NCBI GenBank assembly: GCA_905221605.1
Contig: CAJNDS010000239.1
Location: forward strand, 1-64,000
From: Symbiodinium natans
Taxonomy: Eukaryota > Sar > Dinophyceae > Suessiales > Symbiodiniaceae
Reading direction: 5' to 3'
DNA: 64,000 nucleotides
In this document: in pieces, positions 56,701 to 64,000 of the stretch
Layout of the letters: every line of letters starts with the position of its first letter
Numbering within the stretch: the first letter of the stretch is position 1
Translations under genes and position numbers: made by a program
Notes under the pieces: model-generated
The model's input: the letters and a program-made list of their open reading frames with translations, nothing else
What the model was told of the DNA's origin: nothing
Databases searched by the model: none

Positions 56701-57072
56701 GTGGCATCCTTCATACACTCGAGCCTTTGGCTGCTGGGCACCTCGAAATTCCCCACGGCCCTCAGGGCGAAACGCCCGTTCAATGAGGGTCTAGGGTTTG
56801 GGGTTCAGGGGTCAGGGGTCGTTACAGCAATCTGCTCTTGTGCGGTCTTTGCGCTGTGCTGCGTTTGTGTCTGCATCTCCCATGTTCTTGGGCTTTGGCA
56901 TTTCGGGACTGGCCAGAGTAAGCCCTCAACCCAAAAACCACCCGATCCCCCAAACCCAACTCGTTCAGCTTTGAGCGAGGTTTACTGCGACGGCGTAGCG
57001 TCTGCAAGCAGCCTCAGCCCCATGTTGTCCGCCGTGCTGGCTTACCAGGTCGCATGCTGGCTTTTTCAGTGA
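56701..57072 (+). CDS. candidate membrane-protein C-terminus, two or three exons
   Basis: A frame from 56,701 reads VASFIHSSLWLLGTSKFP then TALRAKRPFNE; a hydrophobic Cys-rich segment (ICSCAVFALCCVCVCISHV then LGLWHFGTGQ) ends at A|GTAAGC (56,919). An exon from 56,969 (GTTCAG|CT) restores the frame: LSEVYCDGVASASSLSPML then SAVLAYQVACWLFQ and TGA (57,070-57,072). The phases fit (1 + 2). Two to three hydrophobic stretches suggest a membrane protein. No family is recognised. Confidence 0.42.
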   Translation: MASFIHSSLWLLGTSKFPTALRAKRPFNEGLGFGVQGSGVVTAICSCAVFALCCVCVCISHVLGLWHFGTGQSKPSTQKPPDPPNPTRSALSEVYCDGVASASSLSPMLSAVLAYQVACWLFQ

Positions 57073-57524
57073 GGCCCCGAGCCCATCAAAATTTCGGCTT
57101 TGAAGCATGCCCTACCCCCCCCATCCCTTACTAAACAACCCCCTTAGCCACCTAAACCTCCTAAGCTTTTACACCCCTAAGTCCAACACCCAAGAGCCCT
57201 TTCAAAAGAAGGGAGAGCGGCCAAGCCTCACAAAGCCTGACCTTCACCGCTCGTGCTGAACAGCAGCCGTGGGGAAAAGCCGTGGGGAAAATGTCTGTGC
57301 CGGCTTTGGTTTGTGGGCTTTTGGAGTTCAGGGTTTTCAGGGCGTTTTAGGCTGTTCTAGGGTTTTTTGGGGTTTAGGGTGGTGTTTTTGGGGTCGGGGG
57401 GTTGCGGTTTTGGGGGGTTTAGGGTTTAGGTTGTAAGGGTGGAGCCGTCTCCCAAGTCCCACTTGGGGTTTGCCGCTCAGGGTTTTTGCGCTTCAGCTGT
57501 TAGCCCTAGACCCAACCTTGTGAG
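57073..57524. other. Intron-like or intergenic DNA
   Basis: C-rich CCTAAA words to about 57,190, then TTTAGGG-type words at 57,310-57,440. No convincing exon. Confidence 0.45.
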
Positions 57525-57665
57525 GACGTTGGGGATTCATCACTGATCATCGAGGCCACGATGGCGAGCATCACAAGCACCAGCCGCGGCCAAGTGATGA
57601 CGAGCATCATTGGAGCATCAGCTGGCCTTGAAAATCCCTCATGTCTCAGCGCAGACAAAGCATCA
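57525..57665 (+). CDS. candidate exon, Ser/Thr-rich unknown protein
   Basis: CTTGTGAG|GAC opens DVGDSSLIIEATMASITSTS, then RGQVMTSIIGASAGLENPS and CLSADKASWG, running into TTTAGGG-like sequence. It is one of the longer coherent exons in this part of the window. No family is recognised. Confidence 0.42.
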
Positions 57666-58395
57666 TGGGGTTCTGGATTTGAGGGATTCCGGGTCAGGGT
57701 TTAGGGATTTTGTCGAGGAACTTAGGGTTTAGGGTTTGGGCTTCAATAGGTGCGGAATTTTCTGGTGTAGTTAGTGTCCAAGGCTTTAGGCGTAGGCCTC
57801 TGGGTCCTGAGGTCTTGATGTTTCGGGCTCGGCATCTTAGGGTTTAAGGGTTTAGAAATTTAGGGTTTAGGGCTTGAGGGTTTAGGGCTTTTGGGGGTCT
57901 TGAGGTTGGGGCCCGGGGGTTCCTCTGCACTGCGTGCAGCTTGCTCAGGCGGCTCAGGATAACAGGCAGCAAGCCCACGTCACCGTCAAGCCCGTCTCAA
58001 CCCCTAAACCCAGACCCGAGGCCAGGCCGATCGCGGAACACCTAAAAGTAGCCTCTACTAGGCTGTTCAGGGTTTAGGGTTGGTGACGGATTGTGGGGGT
58101 CTCGGTTGAATATTTCGGGGGTGCCCAGGGCACACGTTGGATCCATGCCGCGCCTGCTGTGACTGGATGGTTATGGGCCTTTTGGGAGAGCAGAAGGCGG
58201 CTTCGGGGATGTCTTGTTCTGATTATCTTGCTACTAGTCACTCACTACAAATTCGTAGTTGCCAATTACAGTCAATCGGCATGAATTATGAATTACTAAT
58301 GACTAGTTACTAATTACTCTTTACTAAGTATTAATTCCTGTTTAATTTAGAAGTACCTAATTACTGCCTATTAAGTACAGTACTATTGCTCTGCA
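57666..58395. other. Intron-like DNA with weak exons
   Basis: TTTAGGG words to 57,900. A short candidate exon at 57,943-57,975 (LAQAAQDNRQQ, ending CAA|GCCC). A frame at 58,093-58,284 ends in a hydrophobic CLVLIILLLVTHYKFVV and is uncertain. TTACTAATTACT words lead into the ACT array. Confidence 0.4.
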
Positions 58396-59242
<847 letters not shown>

Positions 59243-60733
59243 TACTCCTACTGGGGGAGGTGGGGTTATCCAGCTTGCGGGTTTAAGGCTTTAGCTGCAT
59301 GACATCCTTGAGTCATCCCAAGTCCATCCCTGGATCACATTTGGCCCTGAAGACCTCTCCGCATCGGCTGCGCCTGGTGCTCCTGTCGCTGCAGCCAGGC
59401 TGATCTCAAAGGCTTAGGATTCTCAGGGAGCCCCTTTCATACTCCTTGCTGGAGGAAAACACCTTAGCTCATAATCAGGCCCTTGTATGATTTAAGAGGG
59501 TAGGGCTGAGTAGTTCAAGCATGTAGTTGAGGTTTGGCAAGAAATACCCTGAGGGCTTTTTGCTATGCCTGCATGTGGACTTAGGACGCAAGCCCCAAAT
59601 AAGTAGATTGTCAGAGCAGAGGAGGTCTGGGAGGTGTTTCGGGTTTGCCTTCCAAGCCTCCTCCTAGCAGCTCCCAGCATCTTCAGTGAACCTCAGCTTA
59701 CATGTGCGCCTGCTGTTTCCCAAAATCCCCAACAAGTTCAACACCCCAAGCCAAACCCTCTAAAGCTCACTTTGTAATTTTCCGATACAAACCCCCAAAG
59801 CCCTTTTCTAATTATTCAGGCCCCCAAAGCCTCAACCCCCGAAGCCCTCATCCCAACACTCCAAGGTGGCTCGTGACCGGTGGCCTGGTGGCTGTGGCGC
59901 AGGTCCGAGCACAACTCTTGCTTTTTGGGGGTTCGGGGGTTCCAGCATTTGGGACTTCGGAGATGCGGGTTTAGGGCCAGTTTAAGGGGCTTAGGGTTTA
60001 GGATTTAGGGTTTAGAAGTTAAGGGTTTCGGATCTAGGGTTTAGGGTGATAGAGGTGATGTAAGGATGTGGGTTGCTGGCTTGCGGTCTTATACATGTGG
60101 TCCGAAGTCTCGAAGCATCTGCTTGGAGACTCGTCTACAATTACAGACCATAGTTTCTAATTGACAGTCACCGATTTTGTCTGTGGAATCGACGTGATGA
60201 GGTTTGGGCTGTTCAGGTTTTTCGGGGTTTGGAGTCCCTACACCCTAGATCCTGAACCCCTCGACCCCAAATCCGCAAAACCCTAAGCATGTTTGGGTTT
60301 GGGGCCAAAACCCCCTCAAATTCGAACCGACCCGCCCACCCTTTTACCCCCTAGATCCGCGCCTTTACCAAGAAGCCGAACCTTCCTTTCTTGCATCATA
60401 AAGGGCTCCTGAGAGAGGGGGTTCTCATCTTAGAAAAGCCCTCTAAACCCCAAAACTGAACCCTAAACCCCAAAACCTAACCCCTAACCCTAAAACCCGA
60501 AGCTTCTGGAACTCTGAGCCGCGCACAGTGCCTGGGTTGGTCCAGCACCGGACGTGCCACGGCTCTCCTGGAATTGGGGCTTCGGTGTCCAAACGGGTTT
60601 GGGGGTTTGAGGCGGTTCAGTTGAGGGTCTGTGTGGGAGTTTGTCTGGGGCTCCGGGCTTGGCTTCGGCCCTGAACCCGAAACCCCCAGACCCTAAGCCG
60701 ATAAACTCAGACCTAACCCCCCAAAAAACTCAG
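59243..60733. other. Intron-like DNA
   Basis: Telomere-like words after 59,740 in both orientations. A weak exon lies at 59,868-59,930 (RWLVTGGLVAVAQVRAQLL). Nothing else is convincing. Confidence 0.4.
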
Positions 60734-60778
60734 CAGCAAGCGGGACGGTTCGTTGCATTCGCAAGTGGCATGGTCAAG
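60734..60778 (+). CDS. candidate exon, QQAGRFVAFASGMVK
   Basis: ACTCAG|CAG to GTCAAG|GTTTCC, 15 codons in phase 0, followed by a possible 51-base intron and the exon at 60,830. It may belong to the membrane-protein gene downstream. Confidence 0.4.
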
Positions 60779-60829
60779 GTTTCCGGTGTGGGGCTTCGAT
60801 TTTATGTGTTTAGGGCATCGGCTGCAAAG

Positions 60830-60907
60830 GTAGCAGGTTGTGCTCTCTACGCATTTGCATGCCCCTACCTCTCTCGGAGTCTTCGTCAATGCAGCCAAAA
60901 CCCCTAG
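60830..60907 (+). CDS. candidate exon, VAGCALYAFACPYLSRSL
   Basis: CTGCAAAG|GTA opens VAGCALYAFACPYLSRSL then RQCSQNP and a stop at 60,905-60,907; the real donor is probably just before the stop. Hydrophobic with Cys. Phase 0 with the exon at 60,734. Confidence 0.38.
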   Translation, partial: VAGCALYAFACPYLSRSLRQCSQNP

Positions 60908-61179
60908 GGCTGTCGGGTGTTCGGGTATAGGGTTGTGGGTTTAGTGTTCAGCGTCAAGGTGCCGGCAACATGGATGCAGTCACATCCAGAATAGCTACGG
61001 TTCGATTACGCCGAGCCACATGCGTAGCTCAGGGTCCAAAGAGAGTGCGCGATGGGCATTTGCTGAAGCCTAGGTGCCGTACGTCTAACCTTACCCTAAC
61101 CCCTAAACCCCCAGACCCCTCAAGCCTCTAAACCCCTAAGCCCTAAAGCTCTAAAGCCCTGAACCCTCAAACAACATAG

Positions 61180-61246
61180 CCGCCCAGTCACCTACGCCCT
61201 CTATGGCAGCCTCCTGGGCCTCCTTCCAGGCAGCGTCTGTCGGATG
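61180..61246 (+). CDS. membrane protein exon (RPVTYALYGSLLGLLPGS)
   Basis: AACATAG|CCGC to CGGATG|GTTAAG. Hydrophobic, protein-like. Confidence 0.42.
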
Positions 61247-63786
61247 GTTAAGGGCTTAGGCTTTGCAAAATGGGACCTAGGATGTAAAATCCTTCAGCCC
61301 ACAAGCACTCATACCCTCAACCCTAAACCCTGAAACCCTGAAACCCTCAAACTCCTAAACCCCTCAACCCTAAACCCCGAAGCCCCAAACCGTGAACCCG
61401 TAAACCCCTGAACCCGTAAACCTGGGGGCCCCTGAAGCTTCGAGTTTCCCACGCCTTGGGGCCTTCACCACGCCTTTGGGTTTCGGGAGTTGAGAGCTTG
61501 CTTGGAGGTTGAGGGTTTTGAGGGCTTTTCGGGACTTAAGAGTTTTCAGGACTTTTAGGTGTTTAAGGGCTTGTGCGGATTTTTTCGAATGTTTCAGCGC
61601 TTCTAGGGCTTTCGGGATTTTGCGGTTTTTTATGGCTGTTAGGGATTTCAGGGCTTTTGGGGCTGTCATATTTTTCTAGGGCGGGCAGCTTTTACTGAGG
61701 CTAGAAGTACTCAGCATGAACTCTGCATGGGGCTGTGGAAAGGGTTACCTTGCTTAAAGCTATGACTGTGGCACCGTCTTCTATGGACCCCTGTGCAGGG
61801 TCCCTAAACCTTTCAAAAGGGATTCGACTGTACTTGGGGAATAAACAAGGGTACCCTAAACCCTAAACCCTAAGCCCTAAACCCTAAACCCTAAATCCTA
61901 AACCCAAACTCCTAACCCCCCGTAAACCCTAAACCCTAAACCCTAGACCCTAAGCCCTAAGCCCTAAGCCCTAAACCCTAAACCCCAAACCCTAAACCCT
62001 AAACCCTAAACCCTACCCGTTGAACCTTCGGAGGCGTTTGTGGGCCCGAAGCCTGAACGCCTAAATCCGCAGCAGGCATGCTCCATCTCCGCCGCAGCAA
62101 GAGTGAGAAGCCCCCTCGTGCCGTGTACCGACGCCCGGTTTGCAGCTTAGGGCTTAGGGTTTACTGTCGGGTTTAGGGTTTAGGGGGTTTAGGGTTTAGG
62201 GTTGAGGGTTTAGGGTTCAGGGTTTAGGGCAGCAAAGCCACCCTCGTTGTCGGAATCAGGTGGCCATGCTCTGCCTGTCTCTTGCCCTGAGTCCTCAGCA
62301 ATGTGGCGCTTCAGATGAGCCCAGACACCCTGAGTTTCCCAAACGCCCTCAAACCATTAAACCCGGGCCCTAAACTCCTCAAAACACACGCCCCCCCCCC
62401 CCCTCCCCGATCGTCTGAGCGCACTTTTCTAGCTTTCAGGCTACGCTGGTGCGGTGGCCATTCCAGCCGTCGGCGTCTTCGTGGGCCTGTGCCATGGCAT
62501 GCTCTTTACGAGTTGAGGAAGAGGAAGCCATTCCGGGAGCCAGAGGCTTCAAGCCGCCAAAGCGCCCCAAAGCCTTAAACTGCAGCGAGGGCCTTCTTTC
62601 AGGACATAGGATCTCCCTGTCCACCCGACGAAAAACAACATTGAGGGGGGGGGTAGGATTACGGGCCCTTCCGTAAAGGCGAGTGGCCCTCAAGTCCCTG
62701 GAGTCCCTTTCCAGGTACCCATTCCTTCCCGTGTGCCAGTGGCACTCCTTCATGGAGGAGGCCTGAGACCCTAAAGTCGCCTTGGTGCCCTCGAAGCCCT
62801 GAACCTTGAGCCCCTCGGTCTTTGCCCCGAACCTCGCTACCCTCAGGGTGTGGGTTTGGGTTTCAGTATGTGTAGGCCACCTTACCCCACAACACTACAT
62901 GTCTACGGTACCTACAACCCCAACCCCCCTAAACCCCAAACCTAAAACCCCAACCCCGCTAAACCCTAAACCCCAAACGCTTGAACACCCCTTTGGGCAG
63001 GACAATATACCCGAGGACCCCAGCCAGTGGGTCTTGCGGTGGGTGGATGCTGTGGCCTCCATCGGGATCACGGCTCCCGGCCTTCAGTTTAGGACTTCAT
63101 GGGGAGGTTCAGAGGGTTCGGGGAGTGTAGAGGTTTTCAGGGTGTGGTGGCTTCGGGTTTTGTAGGGTGTAAGTTGTTTGGCTAGGATTCTTGGATGTGT
63201 CACCCTGTGGGCCCACAACAAAACCTTAGTTAACAAAACAGGGATCTGTCCCTAGCTATTGTGTGTATCTACCCTTTTGAAGATGCAGCCAAGAGGCCAG
63301 GTACACCCGGCATCGCAGTTGAAATGATGGGCCCTCCTGGATTGCCCGAAGCCCGAACCCTAACCCCTTATGCCCTGGACCCTGCACCCTAAACCCTCTG
63401 CCCTAAACCCAGAGCCCAGAGCGCAGCGATTCAATCCTGCACCCCAACCCCTAAACCTCAGACCCTAAACCCTGAGGTTGTCGCAGCGCTGGCGGTGAAG
63501 GTCAAGCATGCCGAGTCCAACTACATCCGCCACGCCGTATGGGCTGCCTGGCACAAGGGATGTCAAGGGCTTACACAGTAGGGTTTAGGCCTTTGGGTTT
63601 CTTGTTGAGTTGGTGTTGAGGCCTCAGGGTTGAGGGATGTTGGGGTTTAGGGCTTCGGGATGCTGGGGTTTGGGGTTCAGGGTTTTGGCTCTCGGCTTCT
63701 TTGCCCAGGCTATCGTTGGCAGTTGGATGCTGGTCGTCCTCCTAGCGGCCACCATGTTCGTTGCGAAGAAGTGTCCCGGTCTCTGA
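61180..63786 (+). CDS. multi-pass membrane protein, 3' part of gene
   Basis: Six exons: 61,180-61,246; 62,440-62,512; 62,679-62,760; 63,001-63,087; 63,477-63,557; 63,709-63,786 (TGA). The last four junctions keep the frame; the first is uncertain by one base. Predicted membrane segments: YALYGSLLGLLP, AGAVAIPAVGVFVGLCHGML, AVASIGITAPGLQVVAALAV and AIVGSWMLVVLLAATMFVA. Between them is a soluble stretch, SLESLSRYPFLPVCQWHSF then MEEDNIPEDPSQWVLRWV. The exon ending ATGGAGGAG|GCCTGA uses a GC donor. No family was recognised; possibilities include a transporter or lipid-modifying membrane enzyme. The C-terminal anchor ends AKKCPGL. Confidence 0.5.
61247..62439 (+). repeat. Long intron with CCCTAAA and TTTAGGG arrays
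   Basis: Telomere-like words from 61,310, with a CCCTAAA array at about 61,852-62,015 and TTTAGGG runs at 62,148-62,230. The segment 61,490-61,680 consists of GGGCTTT/AGGGATTT words. Confidence 0.7.
62440..62512 (+). CDS. membrane protein exon (AGAVAIPAVGVFVGLCHGML)
   Basis: GCTTTCAG|GCTACG to TTTACGAG|TTGAGG. A strong hydrophobic segment. An AG is shared by both ends of the following intron. Confidence 0.5.
62679..62760 (+). CDS. membrane protein exon (RVALKSLESLSRYPF...)
   Basis: CCGTAAAG|GCGAG to GAGGAG|GCCTGA (GC donor). It reads RVALKSLESLSRYPFLPV then CQWHSFMEE. Confidence 0.52.
63001..63087 (+). CDS. membrane protein exon (DNIPEDPSQWVLRWVDAV)
   Basis: TTGGGCAG|GAC to CTTCAG|TTTAGG, 29 codons in phase 0. 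The following intron runs from TTTAGG-type to CCCTAAA-type sequence. Confidence 0.6.
63477..63557 (+). CDS. membrane protein exon (VVAALAVKVKHAESNYIRH)
   Basis: ACCCTGAG|GTT to CACAAG|GGATG, 27 codons in phase 0, then AVWAAWHK. The 3' border could extend up to 63,568. Confidence 0.55.
63709..63786 (+). CDS. membrane protein last exon (C-terminal anchor)
   Basis: TTGCCCAG|GCT opens AIVGSWMLVVLLAATMFVA then KKCPGL and TGA (63,784-63,786). Confidence 0.6.
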   Translation, partial: AIVGSWMLVVLLAATMFVAKKCPGL

Positions 63787-64000
63787 GGTCGCGGCTTCGC
63801 TAGTGGCTTAGGGTTTCGAGTTACGATTTAGCTCACTGGTTCGCAGTAAGAAAAACAGGTCGACAGGTGACCCAAAGCCCCAAAAGCTCCTAAAGCTCAT
63901 AAAACCTCTAAACTCCAAACGCTGAAGCCCCGAAAGCCCAATTGCAAGGTTTGTTTAGGCTTTCGTTGTCGAGTTTTTTCTTAGTGTTTTTTCACCGTTT
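63787..64000. other. 3' flank
   Basis: TTTAGGG-like and CCTAAA-like words and T-rich sequence to the window end. No polyadenylation signal is recognisable. Confidence 0.5.

Noticed and set aside
60985-61030. GGTTCGATTACGCCGAGCC as a tRNA T-arm
   Set aside because: No acceptor stem, D-arm or anticodon arm could be paired around it; likewise GGTTCGACTC at 34,168.

Overview
The window looks like nuclear DNA of a dinoflagellate-type alveolate, not a prokaryote. Short exons, several only 28-90 bases, are separated by long repeat-rich introns. Degenerate plant/alveolate-type telomere repeat (TTTAGGG / CCCTAAA) is everywhere between exons. Most introns that can be placed by homology start with GC, not GT, and are flanked by AG|GC at both ends. 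Nearly all recognisable exons lie on the + strand, as in the unidirectional gene arrays of dinoflagellates. The species cannot be named from sequence alone. No rRNA, tRNA, CRISPR or bacterial operon was seen.

Layout. 1-8.4 kb: three tandem ~3-kb units, the third decayed. 8.4-13.8 kb: a block of dispersed repeats arranged as a large imperfect inverted repeat (9.35-9.69 against 13.02-13.79 kb). 13.8-24 kb: intron-like or intergenic DNA with a few candidate exons and a 2-kb GTATATATA array. 24.2-29.2 kb: scattered exons for Lys/Glu-rich coiled-coil protein(s). 29.67-41.05 kb: a theta-like glutathione S-transferase gene whose ten exons join to exactly 711 nt (236 residues plus stop). Its intron 4 (5.2 kb) holds a T-rich block, a two-exon unknown ORF and a minus-strand exon. 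Its intron 9 holds a second + strand gene, an LPEAT/LPCAT-like lysophospholipid acyltransferase (39.33-40.66 kb). 42.77-44.31 kb: the 3' half of a SURF6/Rrp14-like ribosome-biogenesis gene. 46.22-48.46 kb: an insertion with A/T-rich terminal inverted repeats and a 10-bp target duplication. 48.99-49.44 kb: the first exons of a secreted Thr-rich protein. 51.43-51.90 kb: an intronless ORF just downstream of a possible spliced-leader relic. 52-58 kb: scattered exons. 58.4-59.24 kb: an 850-bp ACT-type microsatellite. 60.7-63.8 kb: a gene for a protein with four predicted membrane segments, ending at 63,786.

The most interesting signal is the link between telomere-like repeat and introns. GST intron 7 is almost pure CCTTAAA/CCTAAACT repeat, lies between 9-bp direct repeats (GTGAGGCGA), and restores the reading frame only if spliced GC-AG inside those repeats. 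That is what intron birth by insertion of telomere-like DNA with a target duplication would leave. Exon calls rest on reading frame, splice-site fit and remembered family motifs; no search or transcript data were available.
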